The translations under genes and the position numbers were made by a program. From NCBI GenBank assembly GCA_030666115.1, contig DAOUYM010000014.1, positions 1-13,190 on the forward strand: DNA of 13,190 nucleotides, in the 5' to 3' direction. The notes beneath the pieces are model-generated. The model made no database searches. It was given only the letters and a program-made list of their open reading frames with translations, and had not been told where the DNA came from. The DNA is from Candidatus Aenigmatarchaeota archaeon. Its GTDB lineage: Archaea > Aenigmatarchaeota > Aenigmatarchaeia > QMZP01. This document shows, piece after piece, positions 5,302 through 12,383 of this stretch (position 1 is its first letter; every line of letters begins with the position of its first letter).

Positions 5302-7731
5302 ATGGCTGTTGAAAAGATCATTATTGGAAGGAATGTCCAGGACCTTAAGAAATTCGGTTCAGACGGAACGATATTCATAGGAAAGCACATAGTGGGCAAG
5401 GGTGAGGAAGCGCATCTCACCAACCCCATCTGCATGGACGTGGTCCGTCCCCACGTAACCCTTATATGCGGGAAAAGAGGCTGTCTTACAGGTGACCACT
5501 TGGTACTCACTGATGATGGGTACAAGAGGATTGAAGATTTTAAAAACACTAACAAGGTTTTATCTTTCAATATACGAAACTTGGGCCTGGAATGGAAAGA
5601 AGGTAAACTGCTCAAATATCCAATGAAAGACAATGAAAACATGATTAAATTTACAATGAGAGACGGCAGAGAGATAACAACTACAGAGGAGCACCCGCTG
5701 CTTGTTTTCCATAAGAATGTAGTTTTGCTATGGAAAAAAGCCAGGGATATAAAGAGAGGTGAATCACTGATTTCGATAACAGAACTGCCTGAAGTCTCAA
5801 GAAAAATGGATGACAAAGAATCATTAAGGATAGCAAGACTGCTTGGTTTTATTTTAGCGGATGGGACAATGAACATTAGAAAAGGAAGATGGAGAGACGG
5901 TAGAGGGTATTGGTACAATGGATTCAAAAGGAGACTGAGAATATTCAATGCATCTGAACAGGTATTGGAAACCTCTAAAAGTGATTTAGAAAAAGAGTTT
6001 AAGGTAAAGGTCAAGCGATACAAGAGAAATGACTGCAATTGTGATGTAATAGAAACACACCAAGGCAAGATTGTTGAAAAGTTTTCAAGTCTGGGTGTGC
6101 CTCTCGGAGAGAAACACCATATTATTAGAGTACCAAAAATTGTCTGGGAAAGCTCCAATGATTTCAAAGCAAATTTCATTAAGGCACTTTCTTCTTGTGA
6201 TGGTTTTGTAGAAAAAAACGGCGCCTTGATAGAATACTATACAACTTCAGATAAATTCATAAGAGAGTTACAGATACTGCTTGCTCACTTCGGTGTGGAA
6301 AGCACCATAAGGGAAAAGAGAACGAAGTACAAAAATAAGATAAGGAAATCATACAGGTTGGCTACAAGCGACTACAATTCACTAATGAATTTCAAAAAAA
6401 GAATAGGGTTTATTGACAATGAAAAAACGAGAAGGCTGAGAAGGAAAAAATTCTGGACATCAAAACGAAAAAATAAAACAACTTACATAGAAGACAAATT
6501 TGCTACTTCTGAAATAATGAATATAAAAAAAGTGAGTGGAGTAAAAGAAGTATATGATCTAAATATATCAGATAATCACTCTTTTATAGCAAATGGAATA
6601 ATCTCACACAATTCTGGGAAATCGTATACAGGCGGCGTTGTTGCAGAGGAGATGATAGCGCTTCCCAAGGACGTGAGGGAAAATCTATCCATCCTCATGA
6701 TAGACACCATGGGCATATACTGGTCCATGAAGAAACCCAACGAGAAGGACAGAAACCTGCTTGAAACATGGAACCTTAAACCAACACCCATGGCAGGAAT
6801 GAATTTCTTCATCCCCAAGGGATGGATCAAGGAATACGAGGAGGCAGGGATAGATTACGACTTTCCGTTTACGCTACCTACCGGAGAGCTGAATGCCCAG
6901 GACTGGGTCACGACCTTCGGATTCAACGTAATGGATGACCATGGTATAGCGATAGAGAAGGCGATCAAGAGTGTTAAGAAGAGATATGGGAGCGTCTACT
7001 CCATAGAGGACATAGTGAAGGAGATAGAGGCAGACACCAAAGCCGAGCAGAAGGTGAAGAATGCCCTGGTAAGCAGGTTCATGTCAGCCCAGGACTGGGG
7101 CGTATTCGAGAAGAAGGGCACACCAATCGACAAGTTCATCCAGCCCGGAAAGATATCCGTCATTGATATATCCCACTACATGAGGTCTGCCAGTGGCTGG
7201 TCCGTCCGGACGCTGGTTATCGGTCTGTTCGCTAAGAGAGTGTTCCAGGCAAGGCTGATGGCCAGGAAGAAGGAAGAGATAGAGGTGATAACAGGAGAGA
7301 AGAAGAAGAGCATGCCTATGGTCTGGATGATCATGGACGAAGCCCACCAGTTCATTCCCAGCGAGGGCTCAACAGCCGCATCCGAGCCGATCCTTACCCT
7401 GGTAAAGGAGGGCAGGGAACCAGGAATCTCGCTCGTCCTCATAACACAGATCCCCAACAAGCTCCATTCCGACGCCCTTGCACAGTCCGACCTCGTCATC
7501 TCACACCGCCTCACCTCAGAAGCCGACATGAAGGCGCTCAGGGGAATAATGCAGTCCTATATGCTGGACGACATCCAGGATCTCATAAACAACCTTCCAA
7601 GGCAGAAAGGCGCCGCAATCGTCCTGGACGACAACTCAGAGAGAATATACGCAATCCAGGTCAGGCCCAGGATAAGCTGGCACGCGGGCGGCTCACCCAA
7701 GGCCATAAAAGAGAAAGGGCTTTTTGACTAA
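5302..7731 (+). CDS. HerA/DUF87-type hexameric ATPase precursor, intein-containing
   Basis: An 809-codon precursor. Residues 1-60 and 438-809 are the ATPase; 61-437 are an intein. After splicing, 432 residues remain and the Walker A becomes GKRG-SGKS (Lys440 of the precursor, Lys63 of the mature protein). Walker B is VWMIMDEAHQFIP (Asp679-Glu680). ITQIPNKL, SHRLTSEADMKALRG and the C-terminal RPRISWHAGG fit archaeal HerA/DUF87 ATPases of the FtsK-HerA group. These form hexameric DNA pumps; true HerA works with the nuclease NurA in end resection. No nurA is adjacent, so this may be another member of the group. A gene for a resolvase-related nuclease faces it from the right, stop to stop. Third codon positions in the ATPase parts are G/C-rich, while the intein is A/T-rich. 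Confidence 0.85.
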   Translation: MAVEKIIIGRNVQDLKKFGSDGTIFIGKHIVGKGEEAHLTNPICMDVVRPHVTLICGKRGCLTGDHLVLTDDGYKRIEDFKNTNKVLSFNIRNLGLEWKEGKLLKYPMKDNENMIKFTMRDGREITTTEEHPLLVFHKNVVLLWKKARDIKRGESLISITELPEVSRKMDDKESLRIARLLGFILADGTMNIRKGRWRDGRGYWYNGFKRRLRIFNASEQVLETSKSDLEKEFKVKVKRYKRNDCNCDVIETHQGKIVEKFSSLGVPLGEKHHIIRVPKIVWESSNDFKANFIKALSSCDGFVEKNGALIEYYTTSDKFIRELQILLAHFGVESTIREKRTKYKNKIRKSYRLATSDYNSLMNFKKRIGFIDNEKTRRLRRKKFWTSKRKNKTTYIEDKFATSEIMNIKKVSGVKEVYDLNISDNHSFIANGIISHNSGKSYTGGVVAEEMIALPKDVRENLSILMIDTMGIYWSMKKPNEKDRNLLETWNLKPTPMAGMNFFIPKGWIKEYEEAGIDYDFPFTLPTGELNAQDWVTTFGFNVMDDHGIAIEKAIKSVKKRYGSVYSIEDIVKEIEADTKAEQKVKNALVSRFMSAQDWGVFEKKGTPIDKFIQPGKISVIDISHYMRSASGWSVRTLVIGLFAKRVFQARLMARKKEEIEVITGEKKKSMPMVWMIMDEAHQFIPSEGSTAASEPILTLVKEGREPGISLVLITQIPNKLHSDALAQSDLVISHRLTSEADMKALRGIMQSYMLDDIQDLINNLPRQKGAAIVLDDNSERIYAIQVRPRISWHAGGSPKAIKEKGLFD
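5482..6612 (+). mobile_element. Intein with LAGLIDADG homing endonuclease in the Walker A motif
   Basis: The 377-residue insert starts with Cys61 (CLTGDHLVLTDDGYKRIED, block A) and ends IANGIISHN, with His436-Asn437 just before Ser438 as the first C-extein residue. Block B is TTTEEHPLL (Thr128, His131), and block F holds NHSF (His426). All residues of a standard class 1 intein are present, so self-splicing is likely. The centre holds two LAGLIDADG motifs, LLGFILADG (Asp187) and FIKALSSCDG (Asp300), both with the catalytic aspartate, so the homing endonuclease may be active. It would cut intein-free alleles at the P-loop codons. Base composition differs sharply from the flanking gene, which fits recent horizontal arrival. 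The insertion splits GKRG from SGKS. Confidence 0.93.
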
Positions 7732-7740
7732 CCCTCATTA

Positions 7741-8085
7741 TTACTGGTCAATCCTGACCTCTTTGAACTCCACTTTCTTTTTATCCACGAGCTCCTTTAT
7801 CCTTCTCTGTTTCTCTGTCAGCCTCGAGCTCGCTGTCTTGAACTCGACCAATACGATCTTGTCGTCCTCGAACTGCACGCCGTCAATGGGGCTTCCTATG
7901 AACCGGAAGTTCTGCTCGTTGTATGGATACTCCTTAAGAAATGGAAGGAACTGCTCTGTCATCTTTCCATATTTGCTGGAAAGGCTCTTTTTCCCGGATC
8001 TCAGTCTCCGGTTTTCCTGGATCAGTTTCCAGCATACTATTATCGATACAACAAGTATCAGTGCCAGGATTATTTCCAGCATCAT
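7741..8085 (-). CDS. Membrane-anchored Holliday-junction-resolvase-related endonuclease
   Basis: A 114-residue protein. One N-terminal membrane helix (about residues 3-22, EIILALILVVSIIVCWKLI) is followed by a basic, coiled-looking linker and a compact PDDEXK-type nuclease core. In that core, SPIDGVQFEDDKIVLVEFKTASSRLTEKQ gives Asp69, Glu81-x-Lys83 and Gln93, with Glu44 a possible fourth residue. This layout matches the archaeal family described as related to Holliday junction resolvase (the Endonuc_Holl type, from memory). Proven activity on DNA is not known to me. GGTGAT lies directly before the ATG pair at 8085/8082, which favours the second ATG. It lies 25 bases after the VIT-like gene on the same strand and is convergent with the HerA-type gene (9-base gap). 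Confidence 0.75.
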   Translation of the reverse strand: MMLEIILALILVVSIIVCWKLIQENRRLRSGKKSLSSKYGKMTEQFLPFLKEYPYNEQNFRFIGSPIDGVQFEDDKIVLVEFKTASSRLTEKQRRIKELVDKKKVEFKEVRIDQ

Positions 8086-8110
8086 ATCACCATATCACAT
8101 ACATTCCAGG

Positions 8111-8614
8111 TTATATCACCAGTCCCGAAGCAAAGATTCCGAGATAGTAAGCAACGATTATCACAATTATGCCCATTGCCAGGTACTCCAGCATCAGTTT
8201 AACAGTCCTCTTCTTGTTGAATCTGCTGCACCTGGATACAATTAAACCGAGCAGCAGGAGCATCGCGATCCCGATAGAAACGCTGGTGATGACAGCACCC
8301 GCGAGGTTGAAGAACAATAGCGGGAGCAGCAGAATCATGGTCACCACAAACGTCCCCACGAAGGTCATGACAGTTGAGAGCCAGACCTCTTTCCTGGTGT
8401 GGATCCCCTCGGTCTCCTCGCTGACGTGGAAGCCGGCTGCATTCCCAAAGGAATTGGCTATGCCAGCCACCAGTATCGCAACAAAAACAGCAAGCTTGTT
8501 TCCCATGACGCTCAAACCGATTATGATGCCAACAACGTTTATTATGGCATCCATCATCCCGAAGGTCATCCCCTGTAGTCCGTGGTGTTCTTTTCTGGTC
8601 CTTCTGAAAAGCAT
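8111..8614 (-). CDS. VIT1/CCC1-family-like membrane transporter
   Basis: A 167-residue, strongly hydrophobic protein with about five membrane segments. The N-terminal half follows the VIT1/CCC1 pattern: HHGLQGMTFGMMDAIINVVGIIIGL, then AGIANSFGNAAGFHVSEETEG, comparable to the family's D-G-x-x-x-x-x-G-x-x-x-G-L and A-G-A-x-S-M-A-x-G-E-Y-x-S segments. VIT1/CCC1 proteins export Fe2+ or Mn2+ across membranes. The metal-binding domain of the eukaryotic members is absent, and several key positions differ (Asn/Phe where Ser-Met is usual), so the substrate is uncertain. A TATA-like box lies upstream and the gene may be leaderless. It is followed closely by the nuclease gene, probably in the same transcript. 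Confidence 0.7.
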   Translation of the reverse strand: MLFRRTRKEHHGLQGMTFGMMDAIINVVGIIIGLSVMGNKLAVFVAILVAGIANSFGNAAGFHVSEETEGIHTRKEVWLSTVMTFVGTFVVTMILLLPLLFFNLAGAVITSVSIGIAMLLLLGLIVSRCSRFNKKRTVKLMLEYLAMGIIVIIVAYYLGIFASGLVI

Positions 8615-8631
8615 ATTGATAATTCACGGGC

Positions 8632-8642
8632 GGATATTTATT
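8632..8642 (-). promoter_or_regulatory. TATA-like box of the VIT-like gene
   Basis: The minus strand reads GAATAAATATC about 18-28 bases upstream of the ATG at 8614, between this gene and the DRG GTPase stop at 8678. The spacing is a little short but compatible with a leaderless archaeal transcript. It would give the VIT-like and nuclease genes their own promoter. Confidence 0.4.
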
Positions 8643-8677
8643 CATTTCCAGCCGTTACCAGTTGTCGGTTAGCTGCC

Positions 8678-9772
8678 TCACTGCTTCCCTATACGCAGTT
8701 CAATAACATCCTTGTCCTTCAGAACATAACTCGATCCGACTTTCTGCCCCTCGAACTTGCTGGATCCCCACACCCTCGCGAACCTGAAGTATTCATCGAA
8801 CTCCCTGTGGATCTTGATGCATATATCCTTGATGGTTGTGCCTTTCTTCACTATCATGGGCTCTTCCATGTCCGGTGCCTTTCCTACCTGTTTCATATAA
8901 ATCCTGATCAGGTCCAGTTTATTCCATATCATGCTCTTGAGTTTATCTATGTTGGTTCCTCTGGTAGCTGAGACAGGAATACAGTCCTTTATCTTTTTCA
9001 GGAATTCGATATCCTTGGCCGCATCGACTTTGTTGCCGATCACTATCGCAGGCACGTAAATCCTGTTACCCATGATAACGTCTATTAACTGGTCCTGTGA
9101 AATGTTCTCCCTTATGGTGACGTCTGCATTGTTTATCTTGAATTCCTGCATCAATGACTTGACCCCATCGATTGTGATCTTGGTTAATTTAATAGCAGAA
9201 CCCGCGCTTATCCCGCCCATGTTCTTTTTCTTGATAACCACCTGGGGAGGATTCTGATTAAGCCTGAACCCGGCCTTGTGCAGTTCGTCCTGTATGATCT
9301 TCAGTTGTTTGGTTGCTTTCTCATGATCAGTTGCATCTATTATTATCATCACGAGGTCAGCGTTCCTAACCACTGACAGGATCTCCTTACCCCTGCCCTT
9401 TCCTTCAGCAGCGCCTTCCACCAGTCCCGGAACGTCCAGCACCTGTATCTTGGCGCCGTTGTACTCCATCACGCCTGGTATCACAGTCAGGGTTGTGAAA
9501 TCATACTCACCTATCTTGGAGTCAGCCCTGGTTATCTTGTTGAGGATGGTTGACTTCCCAACAGAAGGGAACCCGACAAAAAGGGCTGTTGCGTCACCTT
9601 CCTTCTTTAACCCGTATCCAAGGCCTCCTTTACCAACTGCCTTTTTCTTCTGCTCCTCCCTGAGCTTGGCCAGTTTCGCCTTGAGCTTGCCTACATGGAA
9701 CTGGGTCGCCTTGTTGTATTTGGTGTTGCGAATCTCATCTTCTATCTTCTTGATCTCTTCTTGGATATCCAT
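8678..9772 (-). CDS. DRG-family GTPase with TGS domain
   Basis: With the ATG at 9772 the protein has 364 residues, the usual archaeal DRG length. A GTG at 9781 would add three residues (MTQ) and is possible, since the likely promoter spacing fits it. Order: helical N-terminus (EEIKKIEDEIRNTKYNKAT); G domain with G1 GFPSVGKST (67-75), G3 DVPGLVEGAAEGKGRG (113-128) and G4 NKVD (247-250), followed by G5 SATRG; an inserted segment (about 180-235); and a C-terminal TGS domain ending GSSYVLKDKDVIELRIGK. DRG GTPases bind RNA and ribosomes and are thought to help translation. The eukaryotic partner is a DFRP protein, and none is seen here. All GTP-binding motifs look intact. The gene diverges from ksgA, another ribosome-related gene. 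Confidence 0.93.
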   Translation of the reverse strand: MDIQEEIKKIEDEIRNTKYNKATQFHVGKLKAKLAKLREEQKKKAVGKGGLGYGLKKEGDATALFVGFPSVGKSTILNKITRADSKIGEYDFTTLTVIPGVMEYNGAKIQVLDVPGLVEGAAEGKGRGKEILSVVRNADLVMIIIDATDHEKATKQLKIIQDELHKAGFRLNQNPPQVVIKKKNMGGISAGSAIKLTKITIDGVKSLMQEFKINNADVTIRENISQDQLIDVIMGNRIYVPAIVIGNKVDAAKDIEFLKKIKDCIPVSATRGTNIDKLKSMIWNKLDLIRIYMKQVGKAPDMEEPMIVKKGTTIKDICIKIHREFDEYFRFARVWGSSKFEGQKVGSSYVLKDKDVIELRIGKQ

Positions 9773-9781
9773 TTGAGTCAC

Positions 9782-9817
9782 TCAATGAGATTTTAAGCAA
9801 CTAGTTTAAATATTATC
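9782..9817. promoter_or_regulatory. Overlapping divergent promoters of the DRG GTPase and ksgA genes
   Basis: Only 36 bases separate the GTG (9781) and ATG (9818) starts. For ksgA, ATTTTAAG at 9789-9796 lies about 25 bases before the ATG. For the GTPase, the minus-strand ATATTTAAACT at 9803-9813 lies about 27 bases before 9781. Each box sits nearer to the opposite gene, so the two transcription complexes would occupy the same DNA. This is inferred from spacing and sequence only. Confidence 0.45.
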
Positions 9818-10567
9818 ATGCGTTACGACCAGCATTTCATGACTGATTCAGTGGTTTTAAAGAGAATCGTAAAAGCTGCAGGAATCAGGAATAGCGATAC
9901 TGTTCTGGAGATAGGTCCTGGGAAAGGGTTTCTAACCAGGGAGATCGCAGGGAAAGCGAAGAAGGTGATAGCGATAGAGATCGACAAGGGCATGGAAAGC
10001 GAACTAAGAAAGAATCTGGATGGGATAAGGAACACAGAACTGGTCTTCGGTAACGCCCTGAAAATCATAAAGAGAAAGAGATTCAACAAGATCGTATCCA
10101 ATATCCCTTACGCCATATCCGAGCCGCTTCTTCAGGAAATGGTCTTCCTTGATTTCGATTCTGCTTTACTGAGCCTGCCGGAATCCTTCGCAGGAAGACT
10201 GGTTGCTGGTCCAGGGGACAGGGGATTCAGCCGTCTCTCGATACTGGCCAGGGAATTCTTCGATGTCAGGGTTCTGTTCGAGGTCCCGAAAGAGGCCTTC
10301 CACCCGAATCCAAAAACGCGATCCGTCGCGGTCATGATCAAAAAGAGGAAGGAAAAAACACTGTTCTGCCGGGTCTATCTGAAGCGGAAAATGCGGTTGA
10401 AAAACGCTATCATGCGAGCCCTTTCTGACACCGGAAAAACCACCAAAAATCAGGCCAGGAAACAAATAAAAAGCCTTAATATCAATACTCTATTGGATAA
10501 AAAGACCACAGAAATGGACACAACAGAGCTCAAAACCGTGTGGGAGAGACTTCAGAATATCCTATAA
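9818..10567 (+). CDS. ksgA: 16S rRNA adenine dimethyltransferase (KsgA/Dim1)
   Basis: A 249-residue protein that dimethylates two adjacent adenines near the 3' end of 16S rRNA using S-adenosylmethionine, during small-subunit maturation. Visible motifs: QHF (residues 5-7), the SAM-binding VLEIGPGKGFLT (29-40), the acidic end of the next strand (IAIEID, 51-56), and the catalytic NIPYAIS (95-101), where Ile replaces the commoner Leu of NLPY. VPKEAFHPNPKTRSVAV is the conserved VPxxxFxPxPKVxSxV segment. The C-terminal basic domain is short but complete. The start directly before RYDQHF gives a very short N-terminus, usual for archaea. It has probably a leaderless transcript. Its neighbours also concern ribosome function (DRG) and DNA topology. 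Confidence 0.93.
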   Translation: MRYDQHFMTDSVVLKRIVKAAGIRNSDTVLEIGPGKGFLTREIAGKAKKVIAIEIDKGMESELRKNLDGIRNTELVFGNALKIIKRKRFNKIVSNIPYAISEPLLQEMVFLDFDSALLSLPESFAGRLVAGPGDRGFSRLSILAREFFDVRVLFEVPKEAFHPNPKTRSVAVMIKKRKEKTLFCRVYLKRKMRLKNAIMRALSDTGKTTKNQARKQIKSLNINTLLDKKTTEMDTTELKTVWERLQNIL

Positions 10568-10667
10568 ACCGATGGAAAAATGACCTGAAAATTCTTCTGA
10601 GACACTATTGGGCTATTCCGAAAAACATACTTTGGAATGTGATGTGGGAACTGAAACCGTAAGGTGA

Positions 10668-12383
10668 ATGTGGAAAATGATTGATATGGACAAGACCGCA
10701 GAGGCAATGTCAAAGGAGCAGAAGGTAATCTCGATATCTGAATTTTTCGAGAAGAACCGGCATCTGCTCGGGTATGACAACAAGATCAAGGCACTCCTGA
10801 CTATCGTCAGGGAAGGCGTTGACAACGCCCTGGACGCGACAGAGGAGGCAGGAGTCCTTCCAGACATCTACGTCAAAGTAGAGGAGATAGAGAAGGAGAA
10901 GTACAAGATAGTGATAAAGGATAATGGGCCGGGGATAGTCAAGAAGCAGATCGCCAACATATTCGGCAAGCTCCTTTACGGTTCGAAATTCCACAGGCTT
11001 AAGCAGAGCAGGGGACAGCAGGGAATTGGTATATCCGGCGGGGTTCTGTATTCGCAGCTGACCACAGGAAAACCAACCAAGATCATATCCTCCATAGGTG
11101 ATGGAAAGGATCATAAGTACACGCTTAAGATTGATGTTAAGCATAACGAGCCCAAGATAATAGACAGCGAGATAACCGACAGCAAAGAGAAATGGCACGG
11201 TGTTCAGATAACCTTTATATCAGAAGGCATTTACAGGGAGCACAGGCAGTCGGTAATGGAGTACATAAAGGAAGTCGCTATATCCAATCCTCATGCAAAC
11301 ATAGTTTTTGATTCCCCGACAGGAAGAGTGGAGTTCGCCAGGGGAGTGAATAAGCTTCCAACCAAACCAAAAGAGATAAAGCCGCACCTATACGGCATTG
11401 AGGTCGGGATAATGGAGAGAATGAGGACTGAGACCAGTGCCAGGACAGTCCAGACATTCCTCACTTCAGAGTTCACCAGGGTAGGAAAACTTTCAGCAGA
11501 AGAGATATGCAAGAAGGCTGAGATTGATTCCAAGACGTCACCAAGGAAACTGACCCATGAAGAAGTGGTGAAAATAATCAATGCAATAAAGGAAACCAAG
11601 CTGTCCAGGCCACCAACGGACTGCCTTTCACCTCTCGGCGATTCAGCTGTCGAAGAGGGACTTAAGAAGGAGCTCAACCCGGAGTTCGTTGCCTCGCTGT
11701 CCAGGCCACCAAGCGTCTACAGGGGATGGCCATTTCAGGTTGAGGTGGGGATTGCGTATGGGGGGTCGATAACAGATGCCAGCCTAATGAGGTTCGCCAA
11801 CCGTGTCCCGCTACTGTACCAGTCCGGTGACTGTGCAATAAGCAAATCTGTTTCCCAGGTTGACTGGAAACGATACGGCCTTCCAGGAGACAAGATGCCT
11901 GAGGGTCCTGTTGTGTTATTCGTGCACTTCGCTTCTGTCTGGGTTCCGTTCACGTCGGAATCCAAGGAAGCCATCGCGAATTATTCTGTCATAATAAAGG
12001 AGATAAAACTGGCACTGCAGGACTGTGCCAGGAAACTCGGCCTTTACCTGTCAGGCATGAGAAGGGCACAGAAGATGGCTGAGAAGAAGAGCATATTCGA
12101 GAGGTACGCCGAGGACAGTGCAGTTGCCCTGAGCGAGCTTACAGGAGAGGCACAGGAGGAGATAAAGAAGACCATCCTGAGCATAGTGGGAAAGAGATGG
12201 GGAGAGATAGTAGCAGAGGATAATGAAAAGGAGAACGGTGAGGAGAACAACGCAAAGGAAAACGAAGCAAAGGAGAAGGAATCCGAAACCGAGGAAACTA
12301 ATGGAACCGAGGAAACCAAGGAATCCGAGGAAAATGAAGAGAAGGGAGGAGAGGAGAATGAGCGAGAAGAAAAAGAAGAGTGA
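10668..12383 (+). CDS. top6B: DNA topoisomerase VI subunit B
   Basis: The ATPase subunit of type IIB topoisomerase VI, an A2B2 enzyme that relaxes supercoils and separates linked duplexes. The GHKL fold is clear: N-box REGVDNALDA (Glu49, Asn53), IKDNGPGI (83-90), lid SRGQQGIGISGG (114-125). A helix-two-turn-helix region (about 260-310) and the transducer domain follow, with Lys401 (DWKRYG) probably the ATP-sensing lysine. Residues about 518-571 form a Glu/Lys/Asn-rich tail with no obvious fold, which I do not know from typical homologues. The ATG at 10668 directly abuts AAGGTGA, so the ATG at 10677 or 10686, or the Met14 codon at 10707, may be the true start. The 3' end overlaps top6A by 26 bases. 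The 100-base gap after ksgA holds no strong TATA box. Confidence 0.95.
   Translation: MWKMIDMDKTAEAMSKEQKVISISEFFEKNRHLLGYDNKIKALLTIVREGVDNALDATEEAGVLPDIYVKVEEIEKEKYKIVIKDNGPGIVKKQIANIFGKLLYGSKFHRLKQSRGQQGIGISGGVLYSQLTTGKPTKIISSIGDGKDHKYTLKIDVKHNEPKIIDSEITDSKEKWHGVQITFISEGIYREHRQSVMEYIKEVAISNPHANIVFDSPTGRVEFARGVNKLPTKPKEIKPHLYGIEVGIMERMRTETSARTVQTFLTSEFTRVGKLSAEEICKKAEIDSKTSPRKLTHEEVVKIINAIKETKLSRPPTDCLSPLGDSAVEEGLKKELNPEFVASLSRPPSVYRGWPFQVEVGIAYGGSITDASLMRFANRVPLLYQSGDCAISKSVSQVDWKRYGLPGDKMPEGPVVLFVHFASVWVPFTSESKEAIANYSVIIKEIKLALQDCARKLGLYLSGMRRAQKMAEKKSIFERYAEDSAVALSELTGEAQEEIKKTILSIVGKRWGEIVAEDNEKENGEENNAKENEAKEKESETEETNGTEETKESEENEEKGGEENEREEKEE
12219..12383 (+). repeat. Purine-rich low-complexity tract encoding the Top6B tail
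   Basis: This stretch is mostly A and G on the plus strand and encodes the acidic tail. Short units recur, such as CCGAGGAAA at about 12290-12298 and 12308-12316, with a related CCGAGGAAAA at about 12326-12335, giving the repeated peptide T/S-E-E. Such tracts can expand or contract by replication slippage. It also carries the Shine-Dalgarno region and start of top6A. Confidence 0.55.
12345..12350 (+). promoter_or_regulatory. Shine-Dalgarno of top6A
   Basis: GGAGGA ends seven bases before the ATG at 12358, inside the top6B reading frame. It decides the top6A start and suggests translational coupling, since ribosomes finishing top6B end 26 bases further on. Which of the neighbouring purine runs is used is not certain. 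Confidence 0.6.

Noticed and set aside
5283..6179. A 298-codon minus-strand open frame inside the intein region
   Set aside because: It is antisense to the intein and N-extein, whose protein motifs are unmistakable; it is a by-product of A/T-rich codons.
7724..8245. A 173-codon plus-strand open frame
   Set aside because: It is antisense to the nuclease and VIT-like genes, which show clear family motifs, and its Ser/Leu/His-rich product looks like a reverse-strand shadow.
8169..8672. Open frames on both strands across the VIT-like gene
   Set aside because: Only the 8111-8614 frame gives coherent membrane helices and a family-like motif; the others are shadows.
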